Source: Candidatus Rifleibacteriota bacterium
GTDB lineage: Bacteria; Muiribacteriota; Ozemobacteria; Ozemobacterales; Ozemobacteraceae
Length of the DNA: 64,000 nucleotides
Assembly: GCA_015233565.1 (NCBI GenBank)
Contig: JADFXM010000006.1
Coordinates: 124,001-188,000, forward strand
Direction of reading: 5' to 3'
Shown: one piece after another, positions 9,334 to 20,691 of the stretch
How the letters are laid out: each line of letters begins with the position of its first letter
Numbering within the stretch: position 1 is the first letter of the stretch
Made by a program: the position numbers and the translations under genes
Notes under the pieces: generated by a model
The model's input: only the letters and a program-made list of their open reading frames with translations
Told to the model about the DNA's origin: nothing
The model's database searches: none

Positions 9334-9513
9334 ATGATCAAATCAGCGGTTTCGGAACTAATATTAGATAGATTAGCGGAAGGTTATTCTTTCCAAGATC
9401 TTCAAAAGACTTATGGCTTTTCAAAACAAGATCTTATCGCTGCAGCAATAGCCGGAGTGGAAGAACTTCATCCGGAATATAAAGCTCGTTTGCTGAAATA
9501 CCTGAAAAAGTGA
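9334..9513 (+). CDS. Small DUF433-like protein
   Basis: A 59-residue ORF starting at an ATG with a GGGGG ribosome site 6 bases upstream. The core (LILDRLAEGYSFQDLQKTYG, then SKQDLIAAAIAGVEEL) matches the second half of DUF433 proteins, where a strand and helix-turn-helix-like element reads ELILDLLAxGxSxEEI...LTxEDIxAAL. DUF433 proteins are often antitoxin-like DNA-binding partners; here the usual N-terminal strand (GxPxIxGTRIPV) is missing. It lies 35 bases before the HEAT-repeat gene on the same strand, so the two are probably cotranscribed. No toxin gene is visible. Family link moderate, function unknown. Confidence 0.6.
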   Translation: MIKSAVSELILDRLAEGYSFQDLQKTYGFSKQDLIAAAIAGVEELHPEYKARLLKYLKK

Positions 9514-9548
9514 TATGATGTGCAATGAAATTCTAATGGGGGCAGGCA

Positions 9549-11000
9549 ATGGAAAAAACAGACGAGATTAAATTTCGCATCTTAAAGCAATTTTTAATTG
9601 CCCTAAAGGATCCAAATCCTAACCTTCGTTTTCTTGCCCTTGAAGGAATACATTCCCTTTCAATACCAATTGATGCATCTGAAATTGTGCCACTTTTAAA
9701 CGACAATGATAGGTTTGTCAAATGGAAAGCGATTTTAACCTGTGGTGGATTGCACTTAAAGAAAGCATTTCCTGAATTGAAAAAATTGCTGTTTTCTCCT
9801 GATATGAATACTCGTGCATTTGCCGCGCTTTCTCTTGGGCATCTTTCCTGTGAGGAAAGCGCCCGCACGATTTCAGAAACTTTCGAAAAGGAGAGTTCTC
9901 CTAAAGTCAGACAAACCATTATACGAAGTTTTGGATATTTAAAAGAGTTCCCTCAATGGGAAACCCTCTCAAAAGGGGCCAAAGACAATGATCTTGGAGT
10001 AAGGCTCGATTTATCAAGAATACTAGGGGAAATGGCTCCTGATCAAAATGCCCTGGATATTTTGTTGAACCTTCTTGAGCAGGAAAGCAATAATCATGTT
10101 TTCGCGACTGCAATACTCGGACTTGGAAGATTTTCAAAACCAATTTTACTAGGTTACTTTCAACATAGTCTTCAGCACCAAGAACCGAGAATTCGTGCAA
10201 ATGCCATTGAAGCAATGGGAACACTTTCTTTCGAGTTAATAGAGAAAATTATTTTTCCATATTTAAAAGATTCCTCTAACCGAGTAAAAGCAAACGTGAT
10301 CTCCATTTTTCTCAAGAATAATTTCCACGACAGAATGATGCCGGAATTGAAGAAATTACTGGCTTCTGAAAACCGTTGGGAACGAGCAAGTGGAGCTTGG
10401 CTTGCAGGAAAATTCAGGGTCATGGAGCTCATTCAGGAATTGGTAAAACTTCTTGGGGATACTGAAGGAGTGGTTGCAGAAAGGACTGCCTGGGCTCTGG
10501 GATGTTTAAAGTCTCCTGACACTTTTTCAGCGCTCCTGTCAGCCTTCAAACATGGGAACCAATGGGCGTTAATACATATTATTCGTTCGATGGGGGAAAC
10601 AGCTTCTCCCGAAAATATTCCGGCAATAGTTTTTCTCCTTGAAAAAGAGAGAAATCCACTGCTCAAAGCTGCATTCATTGAAGTAATTTCGAGTCTAAAA
10701 TATTCCAAGGCTTTTGATATTGTGTGTCCAATGCGATTAGATCCTGATGTTAGAATTCGAATGAGTGCATACAACTTTTTAGGGAACATCACGCCTGAAA
10801 AATCCGGAGAACTTCTGTTTGAGGGTCTGAATGATTCAAACGTTAAAGTTCGGGCGCTTTGTGCAGATTTGATGATTAAAGCCGGGGATTTAAGAGCAAT
10901 GAAAACCCTCTCAACAATTCTAAAAGACCCAGACAAACTCCAAAGAGTTCAGAGTTTCATGACTCTTAAAGAGCTCGCTGTTAGAGCTTCCAAAGAATAA
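9549..11000 (+). CDS. HEAT-repeat protein
   Basis: 483 residues built almost wholly from HEAT/PBS-lyase-type repeats of about 31 residues, for example NPNLRFLALEGIHSLSI near residue 20, MNTRAFAALSLGHLSCEESA near 80 and SNVKVRALCADLMIKAGDLRA near 440. There is no signal peptide or membrane segment, so it is cytoplasmic. Such solenoids act as scaffolds for protein-protein contacts; some members bind phycobilins, which is not suggested here. It follows the DUF433-like ORF by 35 bases. Two other HEAT proteins in the window (34438 and 51872) add a membrane segment and a second repeat domain. Fold secure, function unknown. Confidence 0.88.
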   Translation: MEKTDEIKFRILKQFLIALKDPNPNLRFLALEGIHSLSIPIDASEIVPLLNDNDRFVKWKAILTCGGLHLKKAFPELKKLLFSPDMNTRAFAALSLGHLSCEESARTISETFEKESSPKVRQTIIRSFGYLKEFPQWETLSKGAKDNDLGVRLDLSRILGEMAPDQNALDILLNLLEQESNNHVFATAILGLGRFSKPILLGYFQHSLQHQEPRIRANAIEAMGTLSFELIEKIIFPYLKDSSNRVKANVISIFLKNNFHDRMMPELKKLLASENRWERASGAWLAGKFRVMELIQELVKLLGDTEGVVAERTAWALGCLKSPDTFSALLSAFKHGNQWALIHIIRSMGETASPENIPAIVFLLEKERNPLLKAAFIEVISSLKYSKAFDIVCPMRLDPDVRIRMSAYNFLGNITPEKSGELLFEGLNDSNVKVRALCADLMIKAGDLRAMKTLSTILKDPDKLQRVQSFMTLKELAVRASKE

Positions 11001-11137
11001 TCGACGCTATCGCCCTTTCGAATGAAAGAGCACAAATATTTATCTTTTTCGAGGAGAGCTTGCTTCGGCAGAAAAAGCCTCGCAGCCTCGCAATAAGGTT
11101 CTCCCCGAAATTTGGAGATAAAACATAAGGAATGAAA

Positions 11138-11224
11138 TTAATCGGAAAGGTATCCGTAGACGTAACCTGCAAAGGCAAAAGAACTGATAATTAAAGCCCA
11201 GAAAACAAACTTGAATATGGACAT
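11138..11224 (-). CDS. Tiny single-pass membrane protein (28 aa)
   Basis: A 28-codon ORF on the minus strand. The ATG at 11224 is preceded by GGAGG with a 6-base spacer, the strongest ribosome site nearby. The product starts MSIFKFVFWALIISSFAFAG and ends in YVYGYLSD: one transmembrane helix with a short polar tail. No homologue is recognised. Beyond the stop, an 8-bp tandem repeat (GCGAGGCT twice) precedes a T-run near 11075-11090, possibly a weak terminator. Size and topology recall other small membrane regulators, but no partner is evident. Confidence 0.55.
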   Translation of the reverse strand: MSIFKFVFWALIISSFAFAGYVYGYLSD

Positions 11225-11353
11225 GATTTCCTCCGATATTTTAATATCTGCAAATATAATAACACGCCGAATTTTGATTCGTCAAAAGAGAAATATTTCG
11301 ATTTTTAAGTTGTTAATGTAAATTAAGGAAACAAGAGAGTCGGAGAAAAAAAA

Positions 11354-13045
11354 ATGCCGCAAAGATTGGTTTTTGTTATAATTTTCTGGATTTTGGGCCC
11401 TGTATTTTTCTGGGGTACTACACTCGAGGCTCTTGAATTTGATAACACCAACGTTCTAGTTGAGGCGGCTGTCAATCATATTTATCAAAAACGCTACAAA
11501 GATGCCCTTCAGATGCTTCAACAGGCGTTTGATCAATCCCCCCGAAATCCCGGAGTGAATTACAATCTTGGCCGGGTCTACGAATTGACAGGAAATTTTA
11601 AAGAAGCTTACAAATTTTACCAGGTGGCAGTTGCATTAGATTCCACGTTAGTTTCTGCTCAACGGGGAATTGGGAGATGTTCAGTTGAATTGAAAAGACA
11701 ACAAGCTATGGAACAATCTCAAACCCTGAAATCCGCAGCAGAAGAAACGAATAATCAAGTCCCGATTTCCCAGGGTGGTTCCCCGACAGAATATTCGCAA
11801 GAAGCTCCCGTTGTAACTCAACGTCAACCTATTTCTTTGTATCAGGAGCCTACAACTACCTCCTCAGTACCGGCCAATCAAACCTACAACAACTCCCAAG
11901 TTTCACCAAACACTTTGGTTTCACCAATTCAAAACATGGAGCCTTCCAACCCATCCTTGATGGAAGTTAAAACTCCCACTGAGGTTCCCAACAATAATGC
12001 TGAAAAACAAGTTGAAGAGCAGCTGGAAAAAGGGCAACCAGAGCAAGCCATAAAGACTCTCAATTGGTTGATTGAAAATAACCAGGACAGCCCTCGTCTC
12101 CATTATTATTATGGAAAAGCTTTCAGCGCAAAAGGAGATTTGTTTTCAGCAATCAAACATCTGGAAGCAAGTCTGAAAGCTGATAGTCATTTTTATGCCA
12201 GCTATTATTTGCTTGCGCAAAATTATGCAAAAGTTAATCTCCTTGATGAAGCCATAAAGAATTTTTTAACTTATTTCGCTATAAAACCCCAATCTAACGT
12301 TGCAATTGAAATTGCGAAAGTTTATGAAAGAATGGGAAAAGCCGAACAAGCCAGGGAGTTTTACTCCAAAGCGAATTCGATGAATCCAGGAAATCCGAAT
12401 ATTCAAAGCAAACTCGCCAGTGTTGATGCTGAAAGTGCAACCAACTTTTACTTCAAAGCCTCTAATGCTTTTGCAAAAGGGGAATTCGAAAAAGCCATAT
12501 CACTTTATGAACAGGCTCTTCAATTGAAGGAGAATCTAAGCGCAACCTATCGAATCGATGCGGAAAGAAAGCTCGATGTGGCCAGATTGAAAAAGTTCGA
12601 GCTCGATAAGCAGGAAGCACCTCAAACACAGGGTTTCAAAGTCTCACGTCAAGTTTATGCCACCGTCGATTTGAAGTATTATCAACTTACGAATCTTCGT
12701 TTCAGAAACAAATTTACTGGACCCGTTACAGTTGAATGGCGCGGATTTGTAGCAAGGGTTTTTCCTCAATACGGGCGAGAATTCGTTTTGATGATAAAAG
12801 AATTAGATCAGGACGAACTTGATGAAATGCGTCACGATCAAAATTCATATCAACTAAACCCAAATATGAATAATCAGCCTCTTTTTCTAGTTACTTCACA
12901 AAAAGGAAACTTGCCTCCATTTATAAAAGAGGGTAAAATGATTACTTTTACCGGGCAAACAGATTGGAAATCCTATAACATCATAAACGACCTTGGACAA
13001 ACAGTTAAGTTGCCTGCTTTTGATTTGATCTCAGCGTTTCCATAA
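11354..13045 (+). CDS. Exported TPR protein
   Basis: 563 residues with an N-terminal signal peptide (hydrophobic core ~4-22, VFVIIFWILGPVFFWG). TPR units occupy ~30-110 (AVNHIYQKRYKDALQMLQQA, GVNYNLGRVYELTGNFKEAY). A Gln/Pro/Ser/Thr-rich linker spans ~115-205 and a second TPR set ~210-410 (RLHYYYGKAFSAKGDLFSA, FYKASNAFAKGEFEKAISLYEQ pattern). The last ~150 residues form a separate, probably beta-rich domain not recognised by family. It probably acts as a periplasmic scaffold or assembly factor. It lies upstream of the cyclase at 13139 with a 93-base gap. TPR assignment firm, role unknown. Confidence 0.85.
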   Translation: MPQRLVFVIIFWILGPVFFWGTTLEALEFDNTNVLVEAAVNHIYQKRYKDALQMLQQAFDQSPRNPGVNYNLGRVYELTGNFKEAYKFYQVAVALDSTLVSAQRGIGRCSVELKRQQAMEQSQTLKSAAEETNNQVPISQGGSPTEYSQEAPVVTQRQPISLYQEPTTTSSVPANQTYNNSQVSPNTLVSPIQNMEPSNPSLMEVKTPTEVPNNNAEKQVEEQLEKGQPEQAIKTLNWLIENNQDSPRLHYYYGKAFSAKGDLFSAIKHLEASLKADSHFYASYYLLAQNYAKVNLLDEAIKNFLTYFAIKPQSNVAIEIAKVYERMGKAEQAREFYSKANSMNPGNPNIQSKLASVDAESATNFYFKASNAFAKGEFEKAISLYEQALQLKENLSATYRIDAERKLDVARLKKFELDKQEAPQTQGFKVSRQVYATVDLKYYQLTNLRFRNKFTGPVTVEWRGFVARVFPQYGREFVLMIKELDQDELDEMRHDQNSYQLNPNMNNQPLFLVTSQKGNLPPFIKEGKMITFTGQTDWKSYNIINDLGQTVKLPAFDLISAFP

Positions 13046-13138
13046 GAATCACTGTACAAGTTAAATTCGATTGTTGAGTCACCTCAATCAGGCGAGGTAA
13101 TTAGATTAAATATTACCAAAAAGGCGGGATGTGAATCG

Positions 13139-14476
13139 ATGGAAAATAAACTTTTGACTGTAATGTTTATCGACATGCAGGGTTATACACGCAAAAGTGC
13201 AACTCAAACTATTGATGAAATGAAACTTTTCCACGATGAAATGCTGAATTTTGTAAAACAAATTACGGAAACATTTTCTGGAATAATAGTCAAGAGTCTT
13301 GGTGATGGATTCTTGATGAGGTTTGATTCTCCAACATCAGCTGTAATGTGTGGGAATGAACTCCAAAGAAAATTAGAATCAAGAAATGCGAATGTCCTCA
13401 ATCCCGATCATTTTGTTCGTTTCCGAATAGGGATCAACACCGGAGAAGTTGGAATAGACGAGTCCGGCGATCTTTTTGGAGATCCGGTAAACATAGCTTC
13501 GAGGATACAAACCTTCGCAGAACCCAATGAAGTATTTATTTCAGAATCGACTTTTCTGGCTATGGGTCGAAATCAGTTTGGAGTAGTTGATCTTGGTCCT
13601 CAAAAATTGAAAAATGCTTTAAGGGAAATCAAGATTTACAAAGTACTAAAGAAACCATCAGCCGGAATTACAATTTCTGAACCGGGTAAAACAAAGAAAG
13701 AGGATAAATCAGAGGCCCATGATTCAGCTCCAAGCCATGGAACATCAACGTATCGAAAAGGGATTTTAGTGGGTATTGCTGGTGTAATCGCTTTTTTGAC
13801 AATTGTACATCTGATCACAAAAAGGATTAACTATAGAAAACTCCCGACACCTCCTGGAGTTAACCAAGTTTCGAATCCAGGTTTTCCCAATTCCTCTACA
13901 TTTCCAGGAATTTCAGCTCCCCCCGGAGTCCCAGGTGTACCAGTTGTTCACTCATCTACCGATATTAAACAACCCAGTTCCTCTTCGGCGTCCCAATCAT
14001 TTGATCCAACAATTTTTCCACCGATGGAAAAAATGCCATATCCGTTTCAAACTCTTGACCCTTACCAAATAAACCCTCTTCAAGATCCAAGCCAATCAGC
14101 CCTGATTCAAAACCCTAAAATCAGAAATCTTATAGATACTCTACGACTTCTAAGAAACGCGAACAAATTGGAGGAAGCTATTTCACTTCTCAAGCCTTTT
14201 AAAATGAATTTTCAGCCCAAAACCCCAAACGTTACTCATGTGTTTCAAAAACATATTGTTCGTTTAATGATGGCACAACTCCTATGGGAAAATGACAACA
14301 AAGAAGAGGCAAATGAAATTTTTTCTGCGGTTCTTTCTGAAATTCCGGATAATCATCAAATGAAAATAAATGCAGAAAAACGTATTGAATTGATAAAAAG
14401 CCATCACTCCGGCAGCATTTCGCACGATCCCCAAAGCTCTCCTCCAGCAGTTGGAAAGCAATTCGGGAAAAAATAG
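13139..14476 (+). CDS. Class III adenylate cyclase with transmembrane segment and helical tail
   Basis: 445 residues. The catalytic domain is N-terminal (about 5-170): FIDMQGYT carries the first metal-binding Asp, VKSLGDGF the second together with the substrate Lys, and FGDPVNIASR the adenine-specifying Asp plus the transition-state Asn and Arg. The active site looks complete and set for ATP, making cAMP. One transmembrane helix follows at about 205-225 (GILVGIAGVIAFLTIVHLI), then a Pro/Ser-rich stretch and a C-terminal helical, TPR-like pair (LLRNANKLEEAISLLKPF). This topology puts the catalytic domain inside the cell and the tail outside. An AGGCGGG site precedes the ATG. A second cyclase is at 39198. 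Confidence 0.92.
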   Translation: MENKLLTVMFIDMQGYTRKSATQTIDEMKLFHDEMLNFVKQITETFSGIIVKSLGDGFLMRFDSPTSAVMCGNELQRKLESRNANVLNPDHFVRFRIGINTGEVGIDESGDLFGDPVNIASRIQTFAEPNEVFISESTFLAMGRNQFGVVDLGPQKLKNALREIKIYKVLKKPSAGITISEPGKTKKEDKSEAHDSAPSHGTSTYRKGILVGIAGVIAFLTIVHLITKRINYRKLPTPPGVNQVSNPGFPNSSTFPGISAPPGVPGVPVVHSSTDIKQPSSSSASQSFDPTIFPPMEKMPYPFQTLDPYQINPLQDPSQSALIQNPKIRNLIDTLRLLRNANKLEEAISLLKPFKMNFQPKTPNVTHVFQKHIVRLMMAQLLWENDNKEEANEIFSAVLSEIPDNHQMKINAEKRIELIKSHHSGSISHDPQSSPPAVGKQFGKK

Positions 14477-14500
14477 TGCTAATGGTAAGATGAATTTTTT

Positions 14501-15319
14501 ATGATGAAAATTTTTGATTTGAAGCCTCTTTTTCCTGAAGAAGCAGTTTCTCCGGATTCTCGATTATCCAAGAGCCTCGAATCGTATGGGTTGATAGAAC
14601 CAATAGTTATTTCCGAACGAACCATAGTCGATGGAAATAAAAGGGTTTTCGCCCTAATCAACTCCGGAAAAACAGAAGTTGAAACCCGGCAAGTCAGCGG
14701 TAATCCATTTGTACTTCACTGGCAAACGAACTTAAAAAGAACCTGGGACGTACCCGAATCAGCTTTAACCTTTGCAAAGCTTCCAGAGGAAAACCGCCGC
14801 GAATTTTGCGAATCAATGGGAATCAGTTCTTCACCTCAAACTTCCCAAATTCTGAAAATTATTGCCTACAATAAGCTTCTCTGGCCTCCACTAATTGAGA
14901 ATCCCTCTCTAATAACAATTTTAAGGGAAATCGGAAATCTCAAAGAGCGGGTTGAATATTACATTTCGATTATGGTTTACATCAACGGAACTATTGCTGA
15001 AAAGCGGCTCATATCCGGATTATTAAGGCAATGCGAAAGACGCGAAATACTACCGGCAAAAATTGATGAAAAGGAAGCTTCGGATTTGATTAAAACTCTG
15101 ACTGAATTAGTTCAACCCCGTCGAGATTCCGTTTTCAAACGAATTGTGAATCTTTTCGAAAAACATCCCCTTCCACCAGCAACAACCGCCACTCCAGATC
15201 AAAACCTTGAACACCCCGGATTAGAAATAAAAACCCACATAAAAAGAAACGAGCTAAAAAAACTGGACACAATAAAGAACTCACTTGAAAAGGTTTTCCA
15301 ACAAATTGAAGAACTTTGA
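14501..15319 (+). CDS. ParB/Srx-fold nuclease-like domain protein
   Basis: 272 residues. The first ~70 match the ParB N-terminal domain: a promise-of-order pattern LSKSLESYGLIEPIVISE then TIVDGNKRVFALINSG, where a (V/I)DGxxR motif (here VDGNKR) binds nucleotide. The rest is helical without a clear helix-turn-helix partner motif, so this is not a standard chromosomal ParB. The 3' end overlaps the start of the spore photoproduct lyase-like gene, implying translational coupling and a shared process. No ParA is nearby. Two ATGs are adjacent at the start (14501, 14504). Domain call good, role unknown. Confidence 0.72.
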   Translation: MMKIFDLKPLFPEEAVSPDSRLSKSLESYGLIEPIVISERTIVDGNKRVFALINSGKTEVETRQVSGNPFVLHWQTNLKRTWDVPESALTFAKLPEENRREFCESMGISSSPQTSQILKIIAYNKLLWPPLIENPSLITILREIGNLKERVEYYISIMVYINGTIAEKRLISGLLRQCERREILPAKIDEKEASDLIKTLTELVQPRRDSVFKRIVNLFEKHPLPPATTATPDQNLEHPGLEIKTHIKRNELKKLDTIKNSLEKVFQQIEEL

Positions 15320-16364
15320 TACTATATTTTTATCCAAAGGGGTTGAGAAATATCCTCTGACCGAATCCATCATTTCTCAAACTCCCCATTCAAAGGTTGA
15401 ATTTGTCCAAGGGGAAAGCCATCCAGGAAATGGGCTTTTGCTTACGGAAAACCGGGGAACTTTTTTTAAACCCTGCCCCGGAATGAAAGGAAACGTCTGT
15501 TGTGGCCTTTGGGTAGTGGAATGGGGTCTTGGTTGCCCATTCAAGTGTGAATATTGTATTTTGCAATTTTATCAAAAATGTGGAGATATCACTCTTTTCT
15601 TAAATTGGGAAGATTGCGAGAAAGAGATTCGAAAAATAGCCTCCGATGACAAAAAAATCAGAATTTGTACTGGTGAATTTGGAGATTCACTCGCGCTGGA
15701 AAAAGTGTTTCCCTTTAATCGGAATCTGATTTCCCGCACCCAAGATCTCAAAAACCTGTTTATCGAAGTCAAAACAAAAAGCACAGAAATTGACCTACTA
15801 TTAGACCTTGAGGGAAGGCGCGAGAACATCATTTTCGCTTTTTCTGTAAATGGGGAGAAAAATATCGCAGAATTCGAAACTGGAACAGCTCCTTTGAATG
15901 AAAGAATCAAAGCAGCTGCTCGAGCTGCTAACATGGGATTCAAAACCGCATTTCACTTCGATCCGATTATTCCCACAGATAATTGGGAGCAGGAATATTT
16001 CGAAACAATACGCCTGATGGCAGCTCGAATTCCAAAAGAACTCATTGCCTGGATCTCCCTTGGAACCTTCAGGTTCCCTCAGGGATTTCAAGGCAAGGTT
16101 GAGAATATTTTTCCTAACTCCAAAATTTTCCGTGAGGAGTTTTATCCTTGTTCTGATGGAAAATTAAGATATTTCCGTCCTTTCAGGGAAAAAATCTATA
16201 AAGTAATGATCAACTTTTTAAAGAAATTTTTTCCGGGTGTTCTGGTGTATTTATGCATGGAGTCCCCTGATATTTGGGAAAGAGCAACCTCTTGTGCAAT
16301 GAATTCCACTAATTTAAAAACGTTTCTGGACGGAACACTACCTCCAAACTTTCAAATGGAATAG
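15285..16364 (+). CDS. Spore photoproduct lyase-like radical SAM protein
   Basis: 359 residues. The radical SAM cluster motif CPFKCEYC (CxxxCxxC) lies at about residues 85-92 in the context WGLGCPFKCEYCILQFYQK, as in SplB and its relatives. The N-terminal string YPLTESIISQ and the later strings GEFGDSLAL, FAFSVNGEKN and KTAFHFDPII match the family. SplB repairs spore photoproduct in DNA by radical chemistry; homologues in non-sporulating bacteria are often called DNA repair photolyases without proof. No sporulation genes are visible here. The start is uncertain: both candidates, 15285 and 15306, are TTG and both overlap the ParB-like gene. Family membership strong, substrate unproven. Confidence 0.85.
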   Translation: MKRFSNKLKNFDTIFLSKGVEKYPLTESIISQTPHSKVEFVQGESHPGNGLLLTENRGTFFKPCPGMKGNVCCGLWVVEWGLGCPFKCEYCILQFYQKCGDITLFLNWEDCEKEIRKIASDDKKIRICTGEFGDSLALEKVFPFNRNLISRTQDLKNLFIEVKTKSTEIDLLLDLEGRRENIIFAFSVNGEKNIAEFETGTAPLNERIKAAARAANMGFKTAFHFDPIIPTDNWEQEYFETIRLMAARIPKELIAWISLGTFRFPQGFQGKVENIFPNSKIFREEFYPCSDGKLRYFRPFREKIYKVMINFLKKFFPGVLVYLCMESPDIWERATSCAMNSTNLKTFLDGTLPPNFQME

Positions 16365-16455
16365 TGGAACTTGCAAAATTATGCTAATATTGCAATGATA
16401 CCTAGTCGTTTCAGGGGAAAATATTAAGCATTTTATATATTCCAACAGGATAAAA

Positions 16456-19095
<2,640 letters not shown>

Positions 19096-19244
19096 GAGAA
19101 ACTTGCAAAATGCCAATTTTTGTTGCTTCGACTTCGCTCAACACAGCCCCTTCAAATCATTCAATCAGGGTGTTTCACCAAACTCACAACAAATACTTAC
19201 ATAAGCAAAATTAATAGTCTAATTCTGCAAAAAAACCATTTATA

Positions 19245-20117
19245 ATGACATTATATGACAAGGAAGTTCTTAAAGTTACCATAACCGGAATGTTTGTCAG
19301 CCTGCTTCTCTCATCTATTCAGTTTTTTGCAGGTTGGCAGGGGGAAAGCCAAGGGTTGGTCGCAGAATCTATCCATACTTTCTATGACCTGATTGGAAGT
19401 ACAATAGTGTTAATATTTGTACGACACTGGACCAAACCACCCGATTATAATCATCCTTACGGGCATGCCCGCATCGAAACAGTGGTAAGTTTATTTATTG
19501 GGATTACCATGCTTCCAATGGCTCTAGGAATAGCCTTAAATGCCATTATCACATTTAATGAGGTACATCTTTCCCCTCCCCCGGGATATACCCTCATTGC
19601 AATCGTTTTGGCAATATTCGGACAGCGAATCCTCTATCACTGGACACTAAATGTTGCCAGGAAAATAAAATCCGCAGCACTTGTAGCTAAGGCCCAGCAT
19701 TATAATGCCGATTCCTGGGCATCTGTCCCTGTTGCATTGTCAGTTGGAACTTCAATGCAGTCCACTTCCCTGTTCTTTCTTGACCATCTTGGAGCCATTT
19801 TTGTGTCAGGTTTTATAGTTCACTGTGCCTGGGAGATTATTTCTCCTGCTTTGTCACAACTAACCGATGAAATTTTTGATTTCGATATAATTGAGAAAAT
19901 GAGATTAAAAGCATCTGAGAATGCAGAAAATTGCCGGATTGGAAAAATCAGAACCCGTGGATACGGGCCATATTTTTCAGCTGAGATTGAGTTGAAGATC
20001 CCTCCTTCTACTTGCTTTTCAGAGATTGAAAAGACAACTAAAACAGTAAAAACTCAACTCATGGACACTTTTTCCGACTTAAAAGAAATTTTGGTAGTTA
20101 TTAAACCTTTAGATTAA
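19245..20117 (+). CDS. Cation diffusion facilitator family transporter
   Basis: 290 residues, about six transmembrane helices and a short cytoplasmic C-terminal domain, the standard CDF plan. CDF proteins exchange divalent metal ions (Zn, Fe, Mn, Co, Cd) for protons. Metal-site motifs are visible: GLVAESIHTFYDLIGS in helix 2 (HxxxD, with Glu-Ser before it), the signature NHPYGHARIE, and a second HxxxD as AQHYNADSW in helix 5. The usual Asp in the first motif is preserved as HTFYD. The C-terminal domain contains TRGYGPYFSAEIELKIPP. Likely a metal efflux pump; the metal cannot be named. It is followed by the Cys-rich protein at 20149 after 31 bases. Confidence 0.92.
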   Translation: MTLYDKEVLKVTITGMFVSLLLSSIQFFAGWQGESQGLVAESIHTFYDLIGSTIVLIFVRHWTKPPDYNHPYGHARIETVVSLFIGITMLPMALGIALNAIITFNEVHLSPPPGYTLIAIVLAIFGQRILYHWTLNVARKIKSAALVAKAQHYNADSWASVPVALSVGTSMQSTSLFFLDHLGAIFVSGFIVHCAWEIISPALSQLTDEIFDFDIIEKMRLKASENAENCRIGKIRTRGYGPYFSAEIELKIPPSTCFSEIEKTTKTVKTQLMDTFSDLKEILVVIKPLD

Positions 20118-20148
20118 TAACCAAGCGACGAAAGGGAGTTAATTAAGC

Positions 20149-20472
20149 ATGACAAACAAGGAAGTCATCATTGCACGATGTGGGTTGGTATGTTCCGAAT
20201 GCGGCTCTTATTTAAAAGGCAAATGTTCGGGATGCCATTCTGAAAAACCAATGTTTGCAAACTGTCCAACAAAGAAATGCACTCTCGAAAAAAACATTTT
20301 AACTTGTGCAGAATGCTCGGATTTTCAAAACCTTAAAGAATGCGGAAAATTGCACAACTGGATTTCCCGCTTCTTTGGCTGGATTTACGGAACAAACAGA
20401 ATCGGCCACCTTGAAAGCATCCGAAAAACAAACCTGGAATCCTTTAAACAATCAAGAACAGCCAAAAAGTAG
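20149..20472 (+). CDS. DUF3795 Cys-rich protein
   Basis: 107 residues with eleven cysteines mostly in the first 70: CGLVCSECGSY, CSGCHS, CPTKKC, CAECSDF, then LKECGKL. This is the DUF3795 layout, a small presumed zinc- or metal-binding family of unknown function. A purine-rich site (AAAGGGAG) lies before the ATG. It is 31 bases behind the metal efflux gene and likely shares its message, which fits a metal-related role, though that is only inference. Confidence 0.82.
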   Translation: MTNKEVIIARCGLVCSECGSYLKGKCSGCHSEKPMFANCPTKKCTLEKNILTCAECSDFQNLKECGKLHNWISRFFGWIYGTNRIGHLESIRKTNLESFKQSRTAKK

Positions 20473-20546
20473 AGAAGGGAATATTATTACTCAGCAAAAG
20501 AGCAAAAATCCAGATTTCATCATTGCCAAAAGGTATTTGGCTAAAA

Positions 20547-20593
20547 CGAGAAAATTTTGAATAACCTGACTTCTAAACAGCAAAATTTTCTCG
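20547..20593. terminator. Bidirectional hairpin between convergent genes
   Basis: A perfect 13-bp inverted repeat (CGAGAAAATTTTG at 20547-20559 and CAAAATTTTCTCG at 20581-20593) with a 21-base loop. It sits between the plus-strand DUF3795 gene ending at 20472 and the minus-strand TadG-like gene ending at 20692. The A/T-rich arms allow it to serve either strand. Confidence 0.7.
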
Positions 20594-20691
20594 AATAAGT
20601 TTGGAATAGGAAATCGTCGGCTTCGATTTTTGCGATGGAATTTCCGTTTGCTTCATATGGGCCGTTTGCTGCTATGGCCATTCTTTTTCCG

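Noticed and set aside
14501..15319. Chromosome partition ParB with parS
   Set aside because: No ParA, no helix-turn-helix half and no parS-like palindrome nearby.
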